From assembly GCA_900073065.1 (NCBI GenBank), contig FJOG01000008.1:972338-984393 (forward strand): a stretch of DNA of 12,056 nucleotides. The letters are read 5' to 3'. How positions within the stretch are numbered: position 1 is the stretch's first letter; the number at the start of each line of letters is the position of its first letter. Both the position numbers and the translations under genes were made by a program. Below the pieces are notes generated by a model. It ran no database searches and had not been told where the DNA came from. It saw only the letters and a program-made list of their open reading frames with translations. Source of the DNA: Phialocephala subalpina. Lineage: Eukaryota > Ascomycota > Leotiomycetes > Helotiales > Mollisiaceae. This document shows positions 1 through 9,200 of the stretch, in pieces.

Positions 1-1462
1 TTTATTTAATATAATTAAAATATAATTTAAAATTAAATTTTAAATTAATTTTTTGAATATTATTTTTTTAAGTGTAATTTAAATTTTATAAAATAAAATT
101 ATTACGGATTTATATTATATAATATTTATTAGATCAAAGTAAAGAATTATATTTCATATTATATATATTTGTAATTACATGGGATAATTCGTACGATATA
201 TTTTCTAAAGAAAAGAAAATAAATTAGTTTAATAAAAATATATATATAATTTTAAAGAATTTAAATTACGTTTTATTAATTACTTAGAAAATCAATAATA
301 CTTAATACTTAAAATATTTATAATTAATTTAAATGGAAGTTTATTATAATAAAAGAATCAAGAAATATTAATATTTATTCTTATATAATAGAAAATTTTA
401 TATATTGGAATAATTTTATAATTTGGAGATTTTAAATTTTATTATATAAATATATAAAATTATAATTAGTTTATTATTATTCTTTAATTATTTCTTTATA
501 AAAGTTTGATTTATAATAAGAAAATATTATAATTATAATTATATTATTAATTATTCTATTAATAATATTAAAATTTTTTTGATTATTTTATTTTATTTTA
601 TTATATTTATTAATTTGTTTTTAAATTTCGGGATCGTAATATAAAGCTTTTATCATAAAAAAATATAATTTTAAAGTTTAAAAATATAAAATAAAAATAA
701 ATTTTCATATCGGATTTATTCGGATAAAAAAGAAAAAAATATATATAATACGCTAAATATTTTAATAAGCGAAGAAAATGCTTATATAATATTATATTTA
801 TAATTACGCTAAATTAATCGTATTATATTGCATATTATATATTTTTCGATTTATATTTTATATATATTAATTCTATATAATTACCCATCTCCGGATTTGC
901 ATTCGCCTAAATCCTACTCCTAATATCACATAGGATTTTACTTGGAATTAATCGATATCAATAGAAGTACTTCAATTAAAAACTCAAATACTTATAGTAA
1001 ATACTTATAATATATAAATCCGTTCGAAATCGACTTCAATTCGGAATACAATTTATATATATTAACTATATATAATTAGTTTACTTATAGTTCTATATTT
1101 TCGTTTAATTCTTTATTATATAATATTATATATAATTTGAGAACTTTTGCATGAAAATTAATTAATATTGGTAATTAAACTAGTACTTGAAAGTAAAGAG
1201 TTTAATCACGTGCCATTTGCTAATTACTAGTAAATTATACTTTTTTTTAAAAAGAATTGGAAATTGAATAATAATTAATAAAATATTATAAAAGTATTTA
1301 TTTCTTTTAATCCTTCGTAAAATAAGAATATTATGAAATATATTATATATTGAACCTTATTATAAATTTATTAATATTTCCTAAAAATATTAAAAAGGAG
1401 ATAATACAAAGCTTATTTTATTACTACTAATATATTACTCCATTTCTATATATTTATTAACT
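1..1462. other. AT-rich RIP-type DNA, no gene recognised
   Basis: The sequence is almost entirely A and T, with scattered CpG and few CpA or TpG dinucleotides. Six-frame reading by eye gives only short, stop-ridden stretches. A slightly richer patch at about 881-1080 reads on the plus strand as a Pro/Ser/Tyr-rich peptide with few stops, but I cannot match it to a family. The 3' end of the minus-strand NB-ARC/TPR pseudogene probably lies near 1400-1462, where recognisable TPR sequence fades out. Confidence 0.7.
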
Positions 1463-1840
1463 CCGTTTTATTCAATTCAATATCTTTTAATATATTAATT
1501 CGATCGTATTATACTTGTTCTAATTATTTAAAAGAAATAAAAAGTTATTTATACTCTTAAAAATATTAAAATACTCTTTACCGAAAACTTATTCTATGAG
1601 TTATAATATCTCTCGATAAAATAATTCGATCGTATTATACTTACTTTGGTTTATTAAAAGATTTACGAGGTTATTCATACTAATAAAAATATTAAAGTAC
1701 TCTTTACCAAGGACTTATTCTATAAGCTATAGTGTCTCCCGATAAAGCGGCTCAATTATATCGTATTTACCTTGGAGTTTATAAATTATACTTATTAATA
1801 TTATATTATTCAACGTATTATTATACTCTCGACCAAGAAT
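1463..1840 (-). repeat. Three tandem 126-bp TPR units
   Basis: Three consecutive 42-codon units begin with ILGREYNNTL (1840), VLGKEYFNIF (1714) and VFGKEYFNIF (1588). Each carries the SxNNLxxLLxNQxKYxTxE pattern of the kinesin-light-chain-like TPRs common in fungal NLRs. On the plus strand the repeat is visible as TACTCTTTACC at 1572 and again at 1698, exactly 126 bases apart. The third unit is the most decayed. TPR arrays are the presumed ligand-sensing part of the protein. Repeat identity still shows at the DNA level despite mutation. Confidence 0.8.
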
Positions 1841-3160
1841 CCTTTTTCTGATTTTCATTATTTAAACCAATAACTTTTCCATTTCTACCCCTTTCCTTAT
1901 TCTCTACGTATACTATACTACTTTATATAATATTAAAGTCTAATCTCTTAATAAGTTTTATTCTTTCGATTATTATATTATTATTAATTACGCGTACGAG
2001 AAAAGTATTTAATATTTTATTTAATTCTCGTATTCTTTTATTAAAAACTCTATACAAAAATTCTTAATAAATTATTCTTTTTATTATTCTTACTATATAT
2101 TGGCTTTGAATTATTCTCGCGTAATTAATTATACCAATTTATATATTTCAAAGGTTATATTATTTATATTAATAAAAATAAACGAGTAATTTCGTAAAAT
2201 TTAGAAATCGGTTTCAAATCCATTATTTACACTAAACTATAATTTATTATTTTCATTATTATTATTATAACTAATATTAATATCAATATAATTATTATTA
2301 TTATTCTTTTTCTAATTATATTACGAGTTTTTCTATTCGTTTTAATTTCGAAATAAAGTTTTAAGAATTCTTTACCAATTAAAAAAGTTTATAAACGATA
2401 ATAAATTAATAATTAATAATTATATCTCACGAATATAATCAAACGATATTTATTATATAATAATAATAGAGTTTTTCGCCTTTTAATTTCAATGGAATTA
2501 TTCGTTATCATAATTAAAAAAGCTAATCCTTTTATAATTATTCCTTCGAAAATCCTAAAAATATTATCATACGAAATAACGCGATACCCTTTGGGAAATA
2601 TATATAATAACTTGAATAATAACGAGAAGTATAAACTCAAATACTATAGTAAATTTAATAACGTTCTCGCTATTATTATACTATTTTAATTTCCTCTCAA
2701 AAAGTATTAATTTATTTGTTTTATTTATTAGTTTAATTATAATAATATTATATTATTTAATTACTTTTAAAGTAATACTTTTACTTCGTATTATTATTTT
2801 AATTAATCTATTCGAATATTACGAGAAATATTTTACAAGTAATTATACTTTTTTACTTTTTTTATTATTTATATATTTATTTTAATTAATATTTTAAACT
2901 TTAATAAGAAAACTAATATTATTAATATTATTTAATATAAAAACATATTTTCCTTTTTTATTACTATATAATTAATTATATACTAATTAGAATATATTAG
3001 CCTATAAATTCTACCGTTTAAAAATCTTAATACAATTTGTAATATCTCGAAAGTTTTACTCAAATCGAATAGTATTACTTGCGTAAACCCAAAATACTTA
3101 TATTTCTAGCGAGTAATCTCGAGTTTAATAGGCGTATTTAATGGCGAATTATAATTTACT
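1463..3160 (-). pseudogene. RIP-destroyed NB-ARC/TPR NLR-type gene
   Basis: In one fixed minus-strand frame (for example codon 3148-3146) the residues follow the order of fungal NB-ARC-TPR proteins, with Gln and Trp codons turned into stops. Going downstream: FAIKYAY (3148-3128) fits the helix after the P-loop, though the P-loop glycines are not recognisable. VFWVYASN (about 3091-3068) and ANIF match conserved NB-ARC text. VFILNNINN (2944-2918) is a Walker B segment whose Asp codons have become Asn. IIIRSKS (2797-2777) fits the ITTRSK motif. FEFILLVIIQ (about 2641-2612) fits the GLPLA-like region. An Asn-rich linker (about 2310-2230) probably was Asp-rich. Three 42-residue TPR units follow (1840-1463). 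Such proteins are cytosolic STAND receptors linked to non-self recognition in fungi. The N-terminal effector domain is unrecognised, and true ends are uncertain. The homology calls are from memory of the family. Confidence 0.82.
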
Positions 3161-3872
3161 TTATAGTAATTAATTATTTGTATTCATCGAAATATTTATA
3201 TTTACTTTATATCGCTTAAATTAATAAACGTAATTCGAGATCCTAAGATAATATATTTCTAATAAATTTAATTAAATATTATTTCTCGTTCGATGAAATT
3301 TATATTGCGATTAAAGAATATAATAATTAATGGGTTTAATAGAGTTTTTACTCGTTTTAAAAGTTATTATTAATATTGGTTAATTTGGACCTTTTATAAC
3401 TTATTAAGAGAAATATAATAATAAAATTTAATTTTGATTTAATTGTTAATTATTTTGATTTAAAAACCGGAGTTAATATCATTAAAAATATTATAGATAT
3501 TATTACAATAAAATAATTTTGCAACGAAATATTAATAATAATTAAATATTATCGATATAATTCGCAATCTTTTAATCGCAACGATTTGAAGTTACCTTTT
3601 AATCAAATTAGTATCGAATCTCGCAAATTCATAATATATATAAATTTGCGATATAATTTTAAATAATTATTCTTTTATTGAAATAATTAATATCGTAAAT
3701 TATAATAAGCATTTTGTATTTACGATATAATTATACTTTCGTTATTTTAATTCTATTATATGAAACTTATATAAAGTATAATTTTATTTTATAAATTTTT
3801 ATAAATAATTATATATATTTATTTTTATACGAAATTACTATTCAATTATTCCAATTTCTATTTTATCTTTAT
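3161..3872. other. AT-rich gap, possible lost N-terminal part of NB-ARC gene
   Basis: This stretch lies upstream of the minus-strand NB-ARC remnant and before the plus-strand transposase remnant, so it should contain the NB-ARC gene's P-loop region, its N-terminal domain and the transposon's left end. Minus-strand reading gives fairly open stretches: MNLRDSILI, then LKGNFKSLRLKDCELYR after one stop, at about 3633-3555, and KPINYYIL near 3325. I cannot assign either to a known effector domain. No terminal inverted repeat was identified by eye. Confidence 0.4.
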
Positions 3873-4415
3873 ATAAAATACGAAGGCTTTATAAGCGACC
3901 GCGCTAATAAAGCCCTTATAAAAGCTTCTTTATTGGAAAAACTTCGAATATATAATATTATATTAAAATATAATAAAATTCTTTTAATTACTCTTTATTA
4001 TCATTATTATAAACGGCTCTTTATAAAAGCAAAAAGCAAAAACTAATTATATTTCATTTCGTTAAAAGAAAAAGCCCTCGAAAAGTATTTAAAACTAATA
4101 ATTAATCTCGGGAATCTTATACGAATTAAATATTTATTTATTTTCGCTTTTAATATCGCTCGTTAATATTCAATAAATAAAATAATTAAACCTCCGAGTA
4201 AGAATTAACCTCGGGACTTCTAAAACCATTATTTAGTACTCAAATTACAACGAGTAAAAATAATAACTTAAAAACGCCACGAGAATAATATTTATAATAA
4301 AATAATATATTAATTTAAAATAATTCAAAAAATATTATAAGATTTAATTATTTACTTAAAGCCTTAAACTAAGGATACAAATATAATAATTCTTTTAACT
4401 ATTTAAAGAACAAAG
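3873..4415 (+). pseudogene. Pogo/Fot-type DDE transposase, 5' half, RIP-decayed
   Basis: One plus-strand frame starting at 3873 reads as the N-terminal half of a fungal pogo/Fot-like (Tc1-mariner superfamily) transposase. The likely start is ATA at 3873, a former ATG. Recognisable pieces are ITLYYHYYKR (about 3993-4016, the end of the helix-turn-helix region, usually TTLYHRYHGR), LKEKALEKYL (about 4059-4094), IFAFNIAR, INKIIKPPSKN, YLVLKLQRVK and KRHENNIYNKIIY (from 4274). In-frame stops sit where family members have Trp or Gln, for example before PRDF and KRHENN. The first catalytic Asp may be the D in KDTNII near 4372, but its context is altered. The reading ends at 4415, where an LTR-like element starts; the second half of the transposase was not found beyond it. 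The enzyme would have cut and pasted its own element; this copy cannot. Confidence 0.75.
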
Positions 4416-4817
4416 TGTAACGTAGGTATTATCCAGCGGGTACGTTGGGTTCGGGGTATAATAAGAACTAAGAGATTCCAAAGGAAAATTCGCAATATAA
4501 TTAATATTATCAAGTATAAATTAAGATACTTCTTTTGAGTTGAGCACGAAGCTCCTATCTAAGGAAAACCTATCTACTTATATAGAACCTTCCTGCTCCT
4601 GGATCCCGGTAGATCCCTTGGAGTCCGATGGAGTCCAAACCTCTCATTTGGGTTCCCTCGGATCCGTCACGTGACCCCTGGTCCCGTGCTCCCTAGAGGT
4701 GTGCCGCAGGCACTCTCTCATCTCCAGTTCCTAACCATGTGATTCCTAGGGTCTCCTGCCAGGTAAGCACACTCGCCTGTTGAGCCTATGGTACACTGGA
4801 TCACATGATTCGTAACA
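4416..4817. mobile_element. LTR-like element (solo or 5' LTR), mostly un-RIPed
   Basis: The element starts TGTAACGTA and ends TTCGTAACA, giving canonical TG...CA termini with an imperfect 7-of-9 inverted match. It contains a TATA-like TATATA (4579-4584), a perfect palindrome GTCACGTGAC (4666-4675) and a small GTGCC/GGCAC hairpin (4701-4713). From about 4540 it is GC-rich and keeps many CpA/TpG dinucleotides, unlike both flanks, so it either arrived after the RIP episode or escaped it. A purine-rich AAAGAACAAAG lies just before 4416 and TTGGAGTTC just after 4817; these could be a polypurine tract and a primer-binding site respectively, but they imply different positions for the internal region. 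The flanking five bases (CAAAG and TTGGA) are not a target-site duplication. Strand and superfamily are open. Confidence 0.6.
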
Positions 4818-5787
4818 TTGGAGTTCTTTATTTCATTCGGAAAGCCCCGATTCTTATCCCTTGATACTTTTATACTTTTTATTATAATATCGTAATACGA
4901 TTAAATATATTTTAATAATTAAAATATATAATTTAAATTCTTTTAATATAATAATTCTAAAAACTTAAATTAAATACAAGAATTTATTAAAAATAAATTA
5001 TATTTCCACGAAATAATATAAATATTTAATAATTATAAGTTTATTAAAATAAAAAAATTATCGTAAAAATTATTTAAATTATATAAATATAATATTTATA
5101 AACGATTTATATTTTCAATTAAAAATAAAATTATAATTTTATTAAAATAATATTAAATTTTATTATATTATATATTTTAAATAAATTAATTAATCGATTA
5201 TAATTAATATAATAACGATTTCTTTAATATATAATTAAATATTACGATTTATATTCTTGTATTTAATATATTATAAAATTTTAATTCTCTTTTTAAATTT
5301 TAAATAATATAATAGAAAAAATAAATTATAAAAAATAAAAAGAATTAATAAATAATTCTAATAAAAAAACATTATATATAAAAAGAAGTTTATAAATTTT
5401 AAAATATTATAAGTTATTTAGAAAGTTTAATTAAAATAAACTAGTATTTTACTTTTAATATATAATAAAAATTAATTAAAATATTTAATAATTTTTTATT
5501 TTAAACTTATATTTCTTATATATTAATATAATTATAATTAATTAAATTTGAAAACTTATATTAATTTCTTCTTTTCGATTTAAGGTATTATACGTGAAAT
5601 CTAAATTATTATTTAAAGATATATTATTATTATCGAAAATTAATAAGAATTAATTTTTTATATTATATAATAATAGAAATAAAATCTTTTATATAAGATT
5701 AAGATTTCGTTGAGATTCTAATTTTATATACGAGCCTCAATTCGAAAATACGTAAATCTATTACGTTATTTAACATTCATTATAGCC
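4818..5787. other. Very AT-rich stretch, no gene seen
   Basis: After a short moderate-GC lead (4818-4862) this is the most AT-rich part of the window, with few CpG. No frame gives a recognisable peptide on either strand. It may be the saturated interior of a retroelement, since LTR-like sequences lie at both ends, but the two LTRs differ in sequence and so do not form a pair. The continuation of the transposase was looked for here and not seen. Confidence 0.6.
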
Positions 5788-5886
5788 TATTGTGGTAGGG
5801 CGGCGCGTCACGTGGTCTGGCTGAGGATATATTAGGAGATCTGGCATCTTGTATTCTTAGCTCTTTAAGCAGCTCACACTCCAACA
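5788..5886 (+). mobile_element. Short LTR-like sequence next to a possible primer-binding site
   Basis: The stretch ends CTCCAACA and is followed directly by TTTGGTGACC, the kind of LTR-end/primer-binding-site junction seen in fungal Ty3/gypsy elements. The start reads TATTGTGG; if A5789 was G (the RIP direction) the ends become TGTTG...CAACA, a perfect 5-bp inverted pair. Inside are GTCACGTG (5807-5814) and an AT box (about 5826-5832). At 99 bp it is short for an LTR. No matching second copy was found in the window. An alternative reading is the native promoter of the downstream NLR gene. Confidence 0.42.
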
Positions 5887-6240
5887 TTTGGTGACCTACG
5901 GTTGGGCGCTCATTTATTGCCCTTCTACACTATATGAAGTAAACGCATTTTCGCTCCGAGATTATGTTACCTCTTCATTATGTTCGATTGGAGCATGTGA
6001 CTTATAGTACCGATTAGGTACAGTCTCTTGTGCCTTAGGGCATAAGAAAATATCTGGCGTGAGTGCCTGAGGTAACAAAAATGCGGCTCGTCGAGATCTG
6101 CCAAAGTAGTCCTTACTCTACCCACTTCTTTCGTCGTCTAGCCCTGCACAGAAGCCAGATCAACGCCTGATAAGCCATTACGAAATCTTAGCTACCGTCT
6201 CCGCTCCTTTTTGAGAGCGCGCCGTAATAATATCTCCTCG
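5887..6240 (+). promoter_or_regulatory. Leader or promoter region of the SesB-NACHT-ANK gene
   Basis: This moderate-GC segment separates the LTR-like junction from the gene's first ATG. Near 5887 it looks like retroelement leader; from about 6060 its base use resembles the coding region. In the gene's frame there is a stop at 6139-6141 and no ATG between it and 6241, which fixes the start. No clear core promoter element could be singled out. The context before the ATG (TCCTCG) is not a strong translation-start consensus. Confidence 0.4.
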
Positions 6241-9200
6241 ATGAAACGCATCAAGGCCGTCTTCGAGAGTCTTGGGAAGTAGTCTCGGGCCACATCGGCG
6301 AGCGACCAAAGAACGAGCAGTGACGTTGCCTCATTCAACCCGCGATCAACACCCACTATAAGCCAGTCCAGCCCGTCTCCTATAACATCTAGGGACGTTC
6401 TGTCGTTCTCGGATGGAGTCCGAGTGTGGCACAATTGTCCCGACGCTACGGTCGACGTCTGCTTCGTCCACGGCTTGACCGGGGATAGAGATAGCACATG
6501 GACGGTCCACGGGCAATCGGTACCTTGGCCGAAAATGCTCCTCCCGCTCAAACTCCCAAATGCTCGCCTACTCACATACGGCTACGACGCATACGTGGTA
6601 CGCAAGTCGGTTGCATTAATTAATCGGCTGATCGATCATACTACGAACCTCCTTAGAAACTTGACGAACGATAGGATGTCGTGCTCTGCGTCCTCTCGCC
6701 GACTTATCTTTGTCGCCTATAGCCTGGGCGGCCTTGTCTGCAAAGAGACTATCCTATTTTCACGCAATAATCCCGAACTTTACTTTCGCGGGATCTTCGA
6801 TTGCGTTATCGGCATTGTGTTCATAGGCACGCCTCACAAAGGGTCTTAGATGGCTGATTGGGCGAGCATCTCCGCTTCTACTCTAGGGCTCGTAAAGTCC
6901 ACTAACAAATCGCTATTGGCAGTCCTCGAAGTAAATAATTAGCTGCTTGAGTCGATCCAACTCAAGTTTTTGTCGATAATTCGAGAACTTCGTGAACGCG
7001 GTAGACTTTTTGAAGTCACATCTTTCTTTGAAGAGTTGCTTTTACCGTTTAGTGGGAAAGTTGTTTCCAAGGAGTCCGCGATCCTCGAAGGTTATCCATC
7101 AGCCAATGTTCACGCAAATCATAGAGAAATGGTCAGATTTGGTTCTACGGAAGATACCGGTTTTAAAAGGCTACTTAGTGAGCTAGTTAGATGGGAACTA
7201 CAAGTCGGGCATAAAGCATAGGTCGATTTTAGTACGAAGTAACGTTCTCGTGGATATCTTATAGTTTTTAATTAAATGAATTGCTTTATAGTCCAAATCC
7301 CATCCAAACCCTCTCAACTATCACGAGATTGCTTAAAATCGTTGGCTTTTCCGGAAATGGACGATCGATTCAATGGTGTCGGCGCCGTAGCCAAAGGGAC
7401 TTGCGAGTGGCTACTTCGATACGAGACGTATAAGAATTGGGCCACTTGCGATCGAGGCTTACTTTAAATTAAGGGGAAGCCCGACTTTAGGAAGTTAACA
7501 TTACTACGATATGCTCTCGGTAAAGTCAGAGTAATACTCAACATCTAAGAGACAGCCCTCATTCTCTCCTTCTTCTTCTATAGTAGTAGTATTGAGCTCT
7601 AAAGGACGCCGCTCGGCCTCTTCCGGTCGCTTTTTCATTAGCTTCTTCGACAGTCGAGCAACGCACTGTCGGACTTTATGACTACTTTTCAAGAACGGTG
7701 CGACTCTTTTGGCGAGCCGGGCGAAAAGTGGCACTGGCATTAGGACGAACTACGAACCTTTTTCGAGTTATCGCTTGCGAAAGTATTAGCGAGTCGCCTA
7801 GTCTGGTTATTTATCGACGCGCTCGACGAATGTGGCTAAGAGAATGTTTTAAAATTAATTGGAGAGTTCAAGTCCCTTCTCCAAGAGCTCCTATATACAA
7901 GTCTGCAATTGCGCATTTGCTTTACTTGTCGTAAGTACCCGGTTTTAGACTTAGATTGCAAATTCGAAATATCCGTTTATCATGAAAACGGAGAGGATAT
8001 TTCTACTTACGTACAAATTCAACTTTTTGCGCGTCGTATCGGTAAAGCTCTGATTTCGGTTACAATTCTAGCTCTAATTACGGATCGCGCCTCGAGCCTT
8101 TTTATATGGGCTCGTCTCGTAGTAAAGAGAGTCTTAGAGCTCGAATTTAGTGGAAAAGGATTGAAGATAATCGAAAAGGCAATTTATACTATCCTTAAAA
8201 ATATAGATGAATTATATCTCAAACTCGTACAAAGTATAGATAAGAGATTAGCGTCCCTAAAACTGATCTAATGGATTTGTTTCGCTACGCGGCCGCTATT
8301 ATTAAACGAGTTGCGATAAGCTATAGTTATTAAACTCGATTGTTTACAGCGATTATTGTATGAATACTAAAACGCTGAAAACTACGTCTCCGATAGTGAT
8401 ATAATGAAGAGGCGAGTTTAAAAGCTTAGTTGCGGCCTTGTCGAGATCGTATTGTCATTTAATACGCAAGTTGTATAGTTTATTTATTAGTTAGTCAAAG
8501 ACTTTTTCGTTGATAAAGGCTTATCGGATTTGGACGATCGCTCAATGCCAATTGGGATTGAGCACGCGAAGGCCGATTTTGCAATTGGAATGGCACACTA
8601 TCAGCTCTTTAGGATTTGTATACGGTACTTGGCAATAGAGGAGATCACTCAACTAACTACTTAAGATTATGCTAACTTAGTGTCTACGTTTCCTTTATTG
8701 GACTACGCCACTATATCGTGGATAAAGTATGTACAAAAAAACAAGATAAGTAAAGTTTTATAAAACGATTTTTTAGATTATTTCGCTTGACCATTAAAAC
8801 ATTTTATATAACTATGGGTACGGGTTTATAATATAAAAGCGTAGAGACGCTACTTACCAAATTGTCCACGAGAAAAGACTCTTATAATACACATAGTATC
8901 GCGATATGAGTTGATTCGGCCGTTACAATTGATTTTGGAAAGGGCAAAGGAAATTGATTTTGATATCGACGTTAAAGATTTCGGAGGTCGGACGCTACTA
9001 TCGTATGCTGCCGAGGAAGGGAGTGAGAATATCGTCCAGTTGCTGCTCGAGAAAGGGGCCGATATAGCGGCGGCTGATGAGAGCGGACGGACGCCATTAC
9101 ACGAGGCCTCGGGGAGCGGGCACGTCGAGGTCGTCCAACTACTGCTCGAGCAGAGGGCCGATGCGACGGCGGTTAATGAAATCGGATGGACGCCACTATA

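Noticed and set aside
2413..2689. Overlapping 75- and 65-codon open frames on both strands
   Set aside because: They are the longest local ORFs but lie out of frame with the NB-ARC remnant, and open up only because RIP removed stop-forming codons unevenly.
4666..4675. GTCACGTGAC palindrome as a functional E-box operator
   Set aside because: CACGTG also occurs near 1207, 5809 and 10296 in unrelated contexts; without conservation it is only a short palindrome within an LTR-like element.
1..5787. Mitochondrial or plastid DNA because of extreme AT content
   Set aside because: CpG is retained while CpA/TpG is depleted, and the decayed genes are nuclear fungal NLR and transposase families.
6192..6575. 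A 127-codon minus-strand frame
   Set aside because: It is antisense to the N-terminal hydrolase coding region, which has recognisable motifs; no domain is seen in the antisense product.
6847..7275. Introns removing the stops between hydrolase and NACHT parts
   Set aside because: The homology stays in the same frame across most stops, many stops fall at single expected Trp or Gln codons, and no paired GT...AG with a branch site is needed to explain them.
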